Positions 50,706 to 59,794 are shown, counted from the first letter of the stretch. The stretch is DNA of 64,000 nucleotides from Microbacterium testaceum (GCF_006539145.1 NZ_BJML01000007.1:62001-126000); one strand, 5' to 3'. Program-made: numbers and translations. Notes: a model not told the origin generated them from the sequence alone.

Positions 50706-51503
50706 ATGCTCTTCGATACCCCCGTCCGGCTCGGCGTGCAGATCCAGCCGCAGCACGTGCAGTACTCCGACATCCGCGACGCCGTCCTCCGTCTCGAAGA
50801 GATGGGCGTCGACGTCCTGTTCAATTGGGACCACTTCTATCCCCTCTACGGTGACCCCGAGGGCGAGCACTTCGAGTCGTGGACCATGCTCTCCGCCTGG
50901 GCCGAGCAGACCGAGCGCGTCGAGTTCGGCGCCCTCGTCAACTGCAACAGCTACCGCAATCCCGATCTGCAGGCCGACATGGCCCGCACCGTCGACCACA
51001 TCAGCAAGAAGGGCGGCGACACGGGTCGCTTCATCTTCGGCACGGGATCGGGATGGTTCCAGCGCGATTACGACGAGTACGGCTACGACTTCGGCACCGC
51101 CGGGACGCGGCTCAACGCTCTGGCGACCGATCTCGACCGGGTCGTCGCGCGCTGGGGCAAGCTCAACCCGGCGCCCACCCGCAAGATCCCCGTCATGATC
51201 GGCGGCAAGGGGGAGCAGAAGACCCTGCGCATCGTCGCTCGTCACGCCGACATCTGGCACAGCTTCGTCACCCCCGACGAACTGCCGCACAAGTTTGGTG
51301 TGATCGAGAAGTGGGCCGAGGCAGAGCAGCGCGACCTGTCGGGCCTCGTCGTCTCGAACGAGCTCAAGGACCGAGACGAAGACGTGGCCGACGCCCTGTT
51401 CGACGCCGGAACCCGCCTTTTCACGCTCGGCTTCTCAGGTCCCGAGTGGGACTACTCGCTCGTCGAGCGCTGGCTGCGGTGGCGCGACGGCAAGAACGCG
51501 TGA
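50706..51503 (+). CDS. LLM-class F420-dependent oxidoreductase
   Basis: The 265-residue protein is a short luciferase-like oxidoreductase: FNWDHFYPLYGD at the cofactor face, VEFGALVNCNSYRNP, RFIFGTGSGWFQRDY and IPVMIGGKGEQKTLRI, the phosphate-binding loop. The family uses F420 (sometimes FMN); substrate unknown. ATG 50706 follows TAGGCT by 6 nt. It stands between two paralogous microprotein genes on the opposite strand, with a perfect terminator hairpin between its stop and the second of them. Confidence 0.86.
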   Translation: MLFDTPVRLGVQIQPQHVQYSDIRDAVLRLEEMGVDVLFNWDHFYPLYGDPEGEHFESWTMLSAWAEQTERVEFGALVNCNSYRNPDLQADMARTVDHISKKGGDTGRFIFGTGSGWFQRDYDEYGYDFGTAGTRLNALATDLDRVVARWGKLNPAPTRKIPVMIGGKGEQKTLRIVARHADIWHSFVTPDELPHKFGVIEKWAEAEQRDLSGLVVSNELKDRDEDVADALFDAGTRLFTLGFSGPEWDYSLVERWLRWRDGKNA

Positions 51504-51506
51504 CGA

Positions 51507-51539
51507 CGACGGCGCCCCGGCGATGTCGGGGCGCCGTCG
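51507..51539. terminator. Bidirectional terminator, perfect 13-bp stem
   Basis: CGACGGCGCCCCG (51507-51519) pairs with CGGGGCGCCGTCG (51527-51539) across a 7-nt loop. It lies between the convergent stops of the oxidoreductase (51503) and microprotein B (51543). No T-run on either side. Confidence 0.7.
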
Positions 51540-51542
51540 CGG

Positions 51543-51722
51543 TCACGGTGTGAACTGCGCGCCCCCGGACGTCCCCGTCCAGTTCTTCGCGGCCTCGCCC
51601 TGGTAGTACGCGCTCTCGCTCTGGTGGTTCATCGACCGCCGTGCGTCCTCAGACTGGTCGTGTGCGGGCGCTCCGAGGAAGTACTCGCGGATGCGGCCCA
51701 GGATCGACACTTTCTTCGTCAT
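51543..51722 (-). CDS. 59-residue microprotein B (paralogue of the one at 50432-50611)
   Basis: The product begins MTKKVSILGRIREYFLGAPA, continues HDQSEDARRSM, has a tyrosine pair and ends NWTGTSGGAQFTP. Length, start and spacing of QSE, tyrosine and Trp-Gly match microprotein A. The 20 nt before the ATG and 11 nt after are the same in both. A TAGCCT hexamer lies 26 nt upstream of the ATG; TAGCGT lies 27 nt upstream in A. Divergent from menB. Function unknown; small basic N-terminus and QSE centre suggest a soluble protein. Confidence 0.72.
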   Translation of the reverse strand: MTKKVSILGRIREYFLGAPAHDQSEDARRSMNHQSESAYYQGEAAKNWTGTSGGAQFTP

Positions 51723-51826
51723 GCTGACTCCGATCGTCGGGGTCGTCCAGGCTACGGGGCATGGGGACGGTCGTCCACCGCATTCATGCCTGCTCTCGCG
51801 GCGACCCCCGCGCGTAGGCTGAGCGG

Positions 51827-52729
51827 GTGACCGTCTCCGAGCTCTTCGACCCCGCGGAATGGACCCTGGCGCCCGGCGCCGAGGACTACACCGACATCAC
51901 GGCCCACGTCACGCACGACGGTCGGGTCGCGCGTATCGCCTTCGATCGTCCCGAGGTGCGGAACGCGTTCCGCCCGCACACGGTCGATGAGCTGTACCGC
52001 GCCCTCGACATCGCGCGGCAGGATCATCGCATCGGCGTCGTCCTGCTCACCGGCAACGGCCCGAGCCCCAAGGACGGCGGCTGGGCGTTCTGCTCCGGTG
52101 GTGACCAGCGCATCCGCGGCCGCGACGGCTACAAGTACTCCGAAGACGAGACGACCGTGCACGACCCCGGTCGCGCGGGTCGCCTGCACATCCTCGAGGT
52201 GCAGCGGCTCATCCGGTTCATGCCGAAGGTCGTCATCGCGGTCGTCCCCGGGTGGGCGGCGGGCGGCGGACACTCCCTCAACGTCGTGTGCGACCTGTCC
52301 ATCGCGAGCGCCGAACACGGTCGTTTCAAGCAGACGGATGCCGACGTGGGCTCGTTCGACGCCGGGTACGGTTCCGCGTACTTCGCGCGCCAGATCGGCC
52401 AGAAGTTCGCGCGCGAGATCTTCTTCCTCGCCGAGGAGTACTCCGCCGAGCGCGCGTACGAGATGGGCGCGGTCAACCGCGTCGTGCCGCACGCCGAGCT
52501 CGAGCGCGAGGCCCTCGAGATGGCGCGCACGATCCTGACGAAGTCGCCGACCGCGATCCGCATGCTCAAGTACGCCTTCAACGCCGTCGATGACGGTCTC
52601 GTCGGCCAGCAGTTGTTCGCCGGCGAGGCGACGCGCCTCGCCTACGGCACCGACGAGGCGGCCGAGGGGCGTGACTCGTTCCTCGAGAAGCGCGACCCCG
52701 ACTGGTCCGACGTGCCGTGGCACTACTGA
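51827..52729 (+). CDS. menB: 1,4-dihydroxy-2-naphthoyl-CoA synthase
   Basis: The 300-residue protein has crotonase-fold MenB signatures: VRNAFRPHTVDEL, WAFCSGGDQRIRGRDGYK (oxyanion loop), GWAAGGGHSLNVVCDLS and FDAGYGSAYFARQIG, and the C-terminal TRLAYGTDEAAEGRDSF. It closes the second ring by an intramolecular Claisen reaction on OSB-CoA. Start GTG 51827 follows TAGGCT by 6 nt. Followed by menE after 16 nt. Confidence 0.95.
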   Translation: MTVSELFDPAEWTLAPGAEDYTDITAHVTHDGRVARIAFDRPEVRNAFRPHTVDELYRALDIARQDHRIGVVLLTGNGPSPKDGGWAFCSGGDQRIRGRDGYKYSEDETTVHDPGRAGRLHILEVQRLIRFMPKVVIAVVPGWAAGGGHSLNVVCDLSIASAEHGRFKQTDADVGSFDAGYGSAYFARQIGQKFAREIFFLAEEYSAERAYEMGAVNRVVPHAELEREALEMARTILTKSPTAIRMLKYAFNAVDDGLVGQQLFAGEATRLAYGTDEAAEGRDSFLEKRDPDWSDVPWHY

Positions 52730-52745
52730 GCACCGGGTCGCGCGC

Positions 52746-53906
52746 GTGAAGCTCGAGCCGGCGGCATCCGACGATCCGCGCGACGTGCTGCGCGCTCTGC
52801 GGGCGGCCGTCCTCGGCGCGGGTCCCGCCGTGGCGCTCGGCGGCTCGGACCTCGCCGGTGAGGTCCCCCCGGGGACGGCGGCGGTGGTCACGACCTCGGG
52901 GTCGACGGGTGTGCCCAAGTCGGTCGTGATCAGCCGCAACGCCCTCATCGCGAGTGCGTACGCCACGGCGGCGCGCATCGGCGAGGGCGCGTGGCTGCTC
53001 GCGGTCCCCGCCACCTACGTCGCCGGGGTGCAGGTGATCGTGCGGGCACTCCTGGCCGATCGAGAACCCGCCGTCGTCTCGGGCCCGTTCCGCGCCGAGC
53101 CGTTCGCCGCGGCGGCCCTCGGCATGGCGTCGCACGTCGACGGTGCCCGCGTCCCGAGCTACACCTCGCTCGTCCCCGCGCAGCTGCAGAGACTTCTGGA
53201 TGCCGCCGAGCACGACGCCACCGTGGCGCAGGCCCTGCGTTCGTTCGAGGCCATCCTGATCGGAGGGCAAGCTCTGGCCCCGTCGGTGCGAGAGCGAGCG
53301 GAGGCAGCGGGAGCACGGATCGTGCGCACCTACGGCTCGAGCGAGACCAGCGGCGGGTGCGTCTACGACGGCGTCCCGCTCGACGGCGTGGGCGTCGCGA
53401 TCGTCGACGGCGAGGTGCGCCTGTCGGGACCGACGCTCGCCGGGGGCTACCTCGGCGACCCCGAGCGCACGGCATCCGCCTTCCCCTCCGATGCGGCCGG
53501 CACTCGGTGGTACCGCACGGGCGACGGGGGAGAGGTCGTCGACGGCGTGCTGAACGTCACCGGTCGCCTCGACAACGTCATCGTCTCGGGAGGGGTGAAC
53601 GTCTCGCTCGACCGGGTCGAAGCGGCCGTGCGCGGCATCCCGGGCTTGGAATCCGCCGTCGTCGTGCCGATCCCGGACGCGGACTGGGGCCAGGGGTCCG
53701 CCGTGGTGGTGACCGGAATCGATCCGTCCCGAGAGCGCGAGGTGCTCGCCGCGGTGCGCGAGGTCGTCGGTGCGGCGGTCGGGGCCCCGGCACGACCGGC
53801 CCGCGTGATCGCGATCGCCGAGGTGCCCACCCTGCGCTCGGGCAAACCCGATCGGGCAACGCTGCGTCGACTCGTCGGCGAGGGCTCGCCGGACCCGCGG
53901 GATTAG
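52746..53906 (+). CDS. menE: o-succinylbenzoate--CoA ligase
   Basis: The 386-residue protein is a short AMP-forming acyl-CoA synthetase: TTSGSTGVPKSVV (P-loop), RTYGSSETSGGCVYDG (A5), TGDGGEVVDGVLNVTGRLDN (A7 hinge) and LRSGKPDRATLRRL with the catalytic Lys. It activates OSB to OSB-CoA. The N-terminal substrate domain is shorter than in average acyl-CoA synthetases, as is usual for actinobacterial MenE. A GTG start is used. menA follows after 11 nt. Confidence 0.92.
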   Translation: MKLEPAASDDPRDVLRALRAAVLGAGPAVALGGSDLAGEVPPGTAAVVTTSGSTGVPKSVVISRNALIASAYATAARIGEGAWLLAVPATYVAGVQVIVRALLADREPAVVSGPFRAEPFAAAALGMASHVDGARVPSYTSLVPAQLQRLLDAAEHDATVAQALRSFEAILIGGQALAPSVRERAEAAGARIVRTYGSSETSGGCVYDGVPLDGVGVAIVDGEVRLSGPTLAGGYLGDPERTASAFPSDAAGTRWYRTGDGGEVVDGVLNVTGRLDNVIVSGGVNVSLDRVEAAVRGIPGLESAVVVPIPDADWGQGSAVVVTGIDPSREREVLAAVREVVGAAVGAPARPARVIAIAEVPTLRSGKPDRATLRRLVGEGSPDPRD

Positions 53907-53917
53907 ACTGACCCCTC
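53904..53917 (+). promoter_or_regulatory. Leaderless-type promoter -10 element of menA
   Basis: TAGACT at 53904-53909 overlaps the end of menE and lies 8 nt before the menA GTG. It could give menA a leaderless transcript separate from the menB-menE mRNA. Confidence 0.5.
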
Positions 53918-54889
53918 GTGGCAGCACAGTCTCGCAAGCGTCCGAACACCGCCAAGAAGCGTCATTCGGGCGGCAACCCGCAGAAGGCGAAGAGCGGTGC
54001 GCCGCAGGCGGTCACGCCCGCCACCGCGCGGGACTGGATCGCCGCCGCGCGCCTGCGCACGCTGCCGCTCGCCATCACCCCTGTGCTCATCGGTACGGGG
54101 GCTGCGACCCTCGTCGACGACCAGTTGCACGGGGTGATCGCCCTCGCGTGTCTCGCCGTCGCCTTCGCGCTGCAGATCGGCGTCAACTACGCCAACGACT
54201 ACTCCGACGGCATCCGCGGCACCGATGACGTGCGCGTCGGCCCGGGTCGCCTCACCGGCGGCAAGAAGGCGAAGCCGCGGACCGTGCTGATCGTCGCGCT
54301 GTCGTTCTTCGCTCTCGCCGCGGTGATCGGGCTCGCCCTGGTGATCCGCACGGGGCAGTGGTGGCTTCTCCTCGTCGGCGCCGTGTGCATCGTCGCGGCC
54401 TGGTTTTACACCGGCGGCAAGCGTCCCTACGGCTACAACGCGATGGGCGAGATCTTCGTCTTCGTGTTCTTCGGCCTGGTCGCCACCCTCGGCACGACCT
54501 GGCTGCAGGTGCTGTCCCTCCCGCAAGAGGCGTGGTTCGGGGCGGTCGCCGCGGGGCTCCTCGCCTGCGCGGTGCTGCTGGCGAATAATCTGCGCGACAT
54601 CGACCAAGACCGTCTCGCGGGAAAGCGCACCCTCTCGGTTCTCATCGGCCGTCGCGCGACCCAGGTGCTGTTCACGGTCTTCGTGCTCGCACCCTTCGCG
54701 ATCGCCGCGTTCCTCGCCCTGGTCTACCCGGTGGCCTGGCTCGAGGGGATCCCGCTGCTCGGCGGGCTCGCCGCGATCCTCATCGTGTGGACCTACCGCG
54801 CCCCGCGCGAGCTGATCACCGCGCTCCAGGTGACGAGCTTCACCTCGGTCGCGTACGGCGCGGTCCTGTTCGGGGCGTTCGCGGTCTGA
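53918..54889 (+). CDS. menA: 1,4-dihydroxy-2-naphthoate polyprenyltransferase
   Basis: The 323-residue UbiA-family membrane protein has NYANDYSDGIRGTDD (first Asp-rich motif) and NNLRDIDQDRLAGKRT (second), over about eight helices. It attaches the isoprenoid tail to DHNA with loss of CO2, giving demethylmenaquinone. The N-terminus is a Lys/Arg/Ala-rich extension of about 30 residues, unusual for MenA but common in actinobacteria. A hairpin follows its stop. Confidence 0.93.
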   Translation: MAAQSRKRPNTAKKRHSGGNPQKAKSGAPQAVTPATARDWIAAARLRTLPLAITPVLIGTGAATLVDDQLHGVIALACLAVAFALQIGVNYANDYSDGIRGTDDVRVGPGRLTGGKKAKPRTVLIVALSFFALAAVIGLALVIRTGQWWLLLVGAVCIVAAWFYTGGKRPYGYNAMGEIFVFVFFGLVATLGTTWLQVLSLPQEAWFGAVAAGLLACAVLLANNLRDIDQDRLAGKRTLSVLIGRRATQVLFTVFVLAPFAIAAFLALVYPVAWLEGIPLLGGLAAILIVWTYRAPRELITALQVTSFTSVAYGAVLFGAFAV

Positions 54890-54914
54890 CGGCGCTTCGC
54901 GCGAAGCGGCCGTC
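54888..54914 (+). terminator. Hairpin after menA
   Basis: The stop is followed by a nearly symmetrical stem centred on the perfect 16-bp palindrome CGCTTCGCGCGAAGCG (54893-54908), extended by GACGG / CCGTC with a one-base bulge. It probably ends the menBEA transcript. Confidence 0.6.
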
Positions 54915-54962
54915 GGGCGTCAGCGCGAGAACCGGCCCGTCGACACCTTCGAGGGGCGGCGA

Positions 54963-55298
54963 TCAGCCGCGCGAAGCCTCGCCCGCCGCGCTCGGGTCCT
55001 CGGCGACGTCGCTGCGCGTGGCATCTACCACCGCATCTTCGGCGTCGGCGTCGGTCTGAGCACCGGTCCGGCGACCGGTGGCGGTGCGCTGCGCACGACG
55101 CTCGGCGAGACCGCCGGTGACCTTGTCGAGCGGACGACGGAGGAACAGCGTCGACAGGCTCAAGCCGATCAGAGCGGCGAAGATGGCGGCGAGCCACGGC
55201 AGTTCTTGGAACACCGGGAATAGCAGCAGGATCCCGAGGGGCACGAGGAAGGCGAGCAATCGCAGCACCGTGTAGACGAGGGCCGAACGAGCGCGCAT
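54963..55298 (-). CDS. DUF4229 domain-containing membrane protein
   Basis: The 111-residue protein has two N-terminal helices (about 8-28 and 33-52), then FLRRPLDKVTGGLAERRAQRT, a conserved DUF4229 block, and an acidic disordered tail. DUF4229 is found mostly in actinobacteria and, as here, often near menaquinone genes. The molecular role is unknown. TAGAAT lies 6 nt before its ATG. Convergent with menA. Confidence 0.85.
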   Translation of the reverse strand: MRARSALVYTVLRLLAFLVPLGILLLFPVFQELPWLAAIFAALIGLSLSTLFLRRPLDKVTGGLAERRAQRTATGRRTGAQTDADAEDAVVDATRSDVAEDPSAAGEASRG

Positions 55299-55407
55299 AC
55301 CGTCATTCTACGGCGGGCGCTTCTGCGGCGATCCCGGGTGGTTCGAGCGTGGAAGACCGCGCGCCGGCTCCGGGCCCCTGCCCAGCCGGCGCACGTAGAA
55401 TCAGGTC

Positions 55408-55824
55408 ATGGCACGGTTGCTTCTCATCCTGGCGCTCGTGGCGACCGTCTTCTGGGTCTACACGATCGTGGACTGCGCCGTGCAGAGCCCCTCTCGCCAT
55501 CGCGGCGTCAACAAGCCCGCGTGGCTGGCGATCGTGATCCTTCTGCCCGTGCTCGGCGGCATCCTGTGGTTCGCCATCGGTCGGGGCCGTGCGACCCAGA
55601 CGGTCGTGCGACGCGCCCCCGACGACGACCCCGAGTTCCTCGGTCGCATGACCGCGTCGGCGCGCGCCGAGCAGGACGAGCGCATCCGCCGTCTCGAAGA
55701 GGAGCTGGCGCAGCTCGACTCCGAAGCCGACGACCCGCAGCCCCCGAAGAAGACGACCGACCCGGACGACACCCCCGGCAAGGGTGACGACGACACCCGC
55801 GGTCAGCGCGGCGCCGTCGGCTGA
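55408..55824 (+). CDS. PLDc_N domain membrane protein
   Basis: The 138-residue protein starts with two helices (about 4-24 and 40-62) carrying the PLDc_N hallmark WVYTIVDCAVQ and PAWLAIVILLPVLGGILWF, then a charged coiled or disordered tail. The phospholipase D catalytic domain that this segment precedes in other proteins is absent, so no enzyme activity is expected. ATG 55408 follows TAGAAT by 6 nt. It is followed closely by menD. Confidence 0.86.
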   Translation: MARLLLILALVATVFWVYTIVDCAVQSPSRHRGVNKPAWLAIVILLPVLGGILWFAIGRGRATQTVVRRAPDDDPEFLGRMTASARAEQDERIRRLEEELAQLDSEADDPQPPKKTTDPDDTPGKGDDDTRGQRGAVG

Positions 55825-55827
55825 GTC

Positions 55828-57603
55828 GTGGTCCTCGACAACGCGCGCGCGGCCGCGCCGGCGACGGACGCGGCCGCCGCCCTCCTGGCAGGTCTCGTCT
55901 CCCGCGGCGTCCGTCACATCGTCGTGAGCCCGGGTTCCCGATCCCAGGCCCTGGCGCTCGTCGCCGCCGAGCTCGAACGCCAGGGACTCGTTCACCTGCA
56001 CGTACGCATCGACGAGCGTGTCGCCGGCTTCACCGCCCTGGGCATCGGGCGTGAGACCGGGATGCCGGCGGTCGTCGTCTGCACCTCCGGCACCGCCGTG
56101 GCCAACCTCGTGCCGGCCGCCCTCGAGGCGCATCACGCCGGGGTACCCCTCCTGCTGCTCACCGCCGATCGGCCGCCCGAACTGCGCGGGGTCGGCGCGA
56201 ACCAGACCACGCGGCAGCCCGGGCTGTTCCGCTCCGCCGTCCGCCTCGAAGCCGACCTGGCGGTCCCCACGGTCACCGACGACGACGCGAGCTCTGCGCA
56301 GACCGCCGAGCTCGATGCCGTGGCGGCTTCCGCGCTCGCCGCGGCGCGGGGTCAGGGTGCGCGGGCCGCGGGTCCCGTGCACCTGAACGTCCCGTTCCGC
56401 GAGCCGCTCGCGGGGGCGGCTCCGTCGTGGGTGGCGGAGCGGGCGGCATCCGGAGCCCGTCCCGCCGGAGAGAACGCCGACGGCTCCGGAGCGCTCTACC
56501 AGGGCGGCGGGGGCATCGGCGAAGCCGACGTGGCGCCCGAGGCCGAGGCGGCGCACGTGGTCGAGCCCGGGCCGCGAACGGTTGTCGTCGCGGGCGCCGA
56601 TGCGGGGGCCGCGGCGGAGCAGTTCGCCCACGACGGGGGCTTCCCCCTGATCGCCGAGATCGTCAGCGGCTCGCGCTTCGGTCGGCAGATCGTGCACGGA
56701 TACCGCGCCCTCGTGAACGCCCCCGAACTCGGCGGACGCATCGAACGCGCGGTCGTGTTCGGTCGGCCCACGCTCAGTCGCGAGGTCACCCGGTTGCTGA
56801 TGCGCGACGACGTCGAGGTGATCGCGGTGCGCGGACCGGGTGAACCGGTGAACCTGAACGGTTCCACCCTCGCCGTCGACGCCGTCCGCGCAGGCGTGGG
56901 CGAGGGCGACCGCGCGTGGCTGGGGGAGTGGATGCGTGCCTCGCGCGCCCGGGCCGTCGACCTCTCGCCGCCCGCCCCCGACGCCGACGGACTCGCCTCC
57001 GTCGTCCCTCACGAGCGGCTCGGGGCGATCAACGCCGAGCTCGAGGTCATGCGCGCGCCCCTCGATCGCCCCGCGCTGGTCGACGCGCTCTGGCGCGCGA
57101 CCTGGCCCCACGACCGCCTCGTGTTCGGTTCGTCGCGCATCGTGCGTGTCGCCGACGAGCTGCTCGGCGGCAAGAAGGTCGCCGTGCACTCCAACCGCGG
57201 GCTCGCCGGCATCGACGGAACCATCGCCACGGCCACGGGGGTCGCCCTGGCCAGTCAGGTCGAGGAACGCCCCGGGGTGACGCGTCTGCTGCTCGGCGAC
57301 CTCGCCTTCCTGCACGACGTGGGCGCGCTGATGCTGCCCCCCGGCGAGACCGAACCGCGCCTGCAGGTCGTCGTCGGGAACGACGGTGGCGGCACGATCT
57401 TCGACGGTCTCGAGGTGGCGACGGTCGCGGGCGACGATGCCATGGCGCGCGTGCAGTACACCCCGCACACGGCCCGGCTCGAGCAGCTCGCCCTCGCCTT
57501 CGGGTGGGAGTACCACCGCTGCGCCACCCGCGTCGCCCTCGACCAGGTGCTCACCGCCCCCACCGGCGGGCGGCAGCTGATCGAAGTCCCCCTCCCGCGC
57601 TGA
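55828..57603 (+). CDS. menD: SEPHCHC synthase (2-succinyl-5-enolpyruvyl-6-hydroxy-3-cyclohexene-1-carboxylate synthase)
   Basis: The 591-residue thiamine diphosphate enzyme has VSPGSRSQALAL and HVRIDERVAGFTALGIGRE with the catalytic Glu, CTSGTAVANLVPAALEA, LTADRPPELRGVGANQTT and a C-terminal TPP domain (GDLAFLHDVGAL, NDGGGTIF). It joins isochorismate and 2-oxoglutarate in the second menaquinone step. GTG 55828 starts 3 nt after the preceding stop, so it is probably cotranscribed with the PLDc_N gene. Confidence 0.95.
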   Translation: MVLDNARAAAPATDAAAALLAGLVSRGVRHIVVSPGSRSQALALVAAELERQGLVHLHVRIDERVAGFTALGIGRETGMPAVVVCTSGTAVANLVPAALEAHHAGVPLLLLTADRPPELRGVGANQTTRQPGLFRSAVRLEADLAVPTVTDDDASSAQTAELDAVAASALAAARGQGARAAGPVHLNVPFREPLAGAAPSWVAERAASGARPAGENADGSGALYQGGGGIGEADVAPEAEAAHVVEPGPRTVVVAGADAGAAAEQFAHDGGFPLIAEIVSGSRFGRQIVHGYRALVNAPELGGRIERAVVFGRPTLSREVTRLLMRDDVEVIAVRGPGEPVNLNGSTLAVDAVRAGVGEGDRAWLGEWMRASRARAVDLSPPAPDADGLASVVPHERLGAINAELEVMRAPLDRPALVDALWRATWPHDRLVFGSSRIVRVADELLGGKKVAVHSNRGLAGIDGTIATATGVALASQVEERPGVTRLLLGDLAFLHDVGALMLPPGETEPRLQVVVGNDGGGTIFDGLEVATVAGDDAMARVQYTPHTARLEQLALAFGWEYHRCATRVALDQVLTAPTGGRQLIEVPLPR

Positions 57604-57657
57604 ATCCGGCCCGTCAACGGGTGGCGATGACCCTGGATGCCGCGGCAGCATGACCCC

Positions 57658-58515
57658 GTGACTTCCAAGAACCGCTGGTCCACGCCCGCCGCCGACGCCC
57701 TGCGGGTGGAGCCCGGGTTCCGCCTCGCCGACATCGACCCGCGCTCGACGCCCGGCTACGGCGGAGACAAGAACGACGGTCGAGCCGATCTCGAGGCGGG
57801 TCGTGCGCCGCTCGAGGACCTGCAGGAGCGTCTCTTCGCCCAGAGCGTTGCCGGCACCGCCACCGGTTCGGTGCTCCTCGTGCTCCAGGCGATGGACACC
57901 GCGGGCAAGGGCGGAATCGTGAGGCACGTCGTCGGCGCCGTCGACCCGCAGGGCGTGGAGCTCGCCTCGTTCAAGAAGCCCACCGCCGAGGAGCTCGAGC
58001 ACGACTTCCTCTGGCGCATCGAGAAGCGGTTGCCCGATGCCGGACGCCTCGGCGTCTTCGACCGGTCGCACTACGAGGACGTGCTGATCGGTCGGGTGCG
58101 CGAACTCGCCCCGCGCGACGAGATCGAACGCCGTTACGGCGCCATCGTGTCGTTCGAGGCGCGGGCGGCCGAGATGGGCATCCGCGTCGTCAAGGTCATG
58201 CTGCACATCTCGAAGGACGAGCAGCGCGAGCGCCTGGGCGAGCGTCTCGAGCGTCCCGACAAGCACTGGAAGTACAACCCGTCCGACGTCGACGAGCGAA
58301 AGCTCTGGGACGCCTACATGGATGCGTACCAGGTCGCGATCGAGCGGACGTCGACGCCGATCGCTCCCTGGCACGTCGTTCCGGCGGATCGCAAGTGGTA
58401 CGCCCGCCTCGCCGTCCAGCAACTGCTGATCGACGCCCTCGAAGACATCGACCCGCGGTGGCCCGCGGCCGACTACGACGTCGTGGTCGAGAAGGAGCGG
58501 CTCGCGAACTCGTGA
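57658..58515 (+). CDS. Polyphosphate kinase 2 family protein (PPK2)
   Basis: The 285-residue protein has PPK2 motifs: LVLQAMDTAGKGGIVRHV (Walker A), FKKPTAEELEHDFLWR, VFDRSHYEDVLIGR (Walker B with lid Arg) and IAPWHVVPADRKWYAR. It phosphorylates nucleoside mono- or diphosphates from polyphosphate, class not certain. The GTG at 57658 is preferred; an ATG at 57637 in frame is possible. It lies between menD and menF (convergent) and has no evident link to menaquinone. Confidence 0.9.
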   Translation: MTSKNRWSTPAADALRVEPGFRLADIDPRSTPGYGGDKNDGRADLEAGRAPLEDLQERLFAQSVAGTATGSVLLVLQAMDTAGKGGIVRHVVGAVDPQGVELASFKKPTAEELEHDFLWRIEKRLPDAGRLGVFDRSHYEDVLIGRVRELAPRDEIERRYGAIVSFEARAAEMGIRVVKVMLHISKDEQRERLGERLERPDKHWKYNPSDVDERKLWDAYMDAYQVAIERTSTPIAPWHVVPADRKWYARLAVQQLLIDALEDIDPRWPAADYDVVVEKERLANS

Positions 58516-58516
58516 G

Positions 58517-59794
58517 TCAGGCGAGTGCCTCGACGATCGGGCGGAACTTCACGCGCGTTTCGAGCAGCTCCGATTCCGGCACGCTGTCGGCGACGATGCC
58601 CGCCCCGGCGTAGGCCGTGATCGGCGCCGTGGGCGACGAGGGGGCCGCACGGTCGATCTGCGCGCACCGCAGGGCGATGGCCCACTCGCCGTCGCCCGAG
58701 GCGGCGGTCCAGCCGACCGCCCCGGCGTAGCGGCCGCGGTCGAAGGGCTCGAGGCGGCGGATGACGTCCATGGCGACGGCGGTGGGCGTACCCGCCACGG
58801 CGGCAGTGGGGTGCAGGACCGAGAGCAGGTCGAGGGAAGACGCATCCTCGCTCAGCTCGCCCTCGACGTCGGTGGCGAGGTGCCAGACGTTCGGAAGCTT
58901 GAGCGTGAAGGGTTCGTCGGCGGCGGCGAGAGCCGAGGTGTGGGGGGCGAGGGCCTTGAGCACACTCTGCACGGCGAACCGGTGCTCGTCCTGGTCCTTC
59001 GTGCTCCGCGTGAGACCCACGGATGCCGCGACGTCGGCGTCGGCGTCGCCGCCGCGCGCCACCGTGCCCGCGAGGACGCGCGCGGTGACGGTTCCGCCCG
59101 AGACGGTGACGAGGGTCTCGGGGCTTGCGCCGATCAGGCCGTCGACGGCGAAGACCCAGCAGTCCGGGTAGCCCTCGAGAAGGGAGCGCACCAGGCGACG
59201 CAGGTCGGAGCCGGCGGGAACCGTGCCGGTGATGTCGCGCGCCAGCACCACCTTTCCCACCTCGCGACGGCCGATGGCCTCGATGGCCTGGCGGACGGCA
59301 TCCTGGTACTTCTCCGCCGTCTGCCTCCCGGGGCCGAGCGTGGCGGACCAGTGCGGACCGAAGGGGGATCGGGGCGGGAGCTCGGGTTCGGGCTCGTCGG
59401 GGGTGTCGTCGAAAGCGAGGCGGGTCACCCAGGCGCGACCGCTGTGCCGGCCGACGATCATCCCGGGGACGCGCAGGACGTTCTCGCGCTCGGACTGGGG
59501 GTCGAACACGAACGATCCGAAGGCGACCAGGCCGGTACCCGGGAGCTGGACGGGATCGTCGACCTCCGCGGCGGCGGCGATCGCACGCCAGCGCTCCGAG
59601 GCGGTGGCATCCCCCGGCTGCTCCCCGGTGTAGCGCAGGGTGAGGAGGTCGCCGAAGGCGGCGAGCGACTCGCCGCGGCGACTCCAGAAGAGGGGGTCGT
59701 AGGGGGTCGTGTACGCCAGGACATCGTCCATGGGGGGCAGCTCGCGCGTGATCACGCGCAGGCGCGGCACGACGTCTTCCGCGGGTTCCAGCAC
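58517..59794 (-). CDS. menF: Isochorismate synthase
   Basis: The 425-residue protein is a chorismate-binding enzyme: GKVVLARDITGTVP, GLIGASPETLVTVSG, VLAGTVARGG, KLPNVWHLATDVEGEL, HPTAAVAGTPTAVAM and RGRYAGAVGW are the usual active-site segments, ending with AGAGIVADSVPESELLET. It isomerises chorismate to isochorismate, the first committed step. Start GTG 59794. It is alone on the minus strand here; expression is separate from menD. Length fits stand-alone MenF. Confidence 0.92.
   Translation of the reverse strand: MLEPAEDVVPRLRVITRELPPMDDVLAYTTPYDPLFWSRRGESLAAFGDLLTLRYTGEQPGDATASERWRAIAAAAEVDDPVQLPGTGLVAFGSFVFDPQSERENVLRVPGMIVGRHSGRAWVTRLAFDDTPDEPEPELPPRSPFGPHWSATLGPGRQTAEKYQDAVRQAIEAIGRREVGKVVLARDITGTVPAGSDLRRLVRSLLEGYPDCWVFAVDGLIGASPETLVTVSGGTVTARVLAGTVARGGDADADVAASVGLTRSTKDQDEHRFAVQSVLKALAPHTSALAAADEPFTLKLPNVWHLATDVEGELSEDASSLDLLSVLHPTAAVAGTPTAVAMDVIRRLEPFDRGRYAGAVGWTAASGDGEWAIALRCAQIDRAAPSSPTAPITAYAGAGIVADSVPESELLETRVKFRPIVEALA

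Noticed and set aside
53918..54010. Different start for menA that removes the Lys/Arg-rich extension
   Set aside because: The GTG at 53918 has a -10-like TAGACT 8 nt upstream, and no later start has a better signal; the extension is kept with some doubt.
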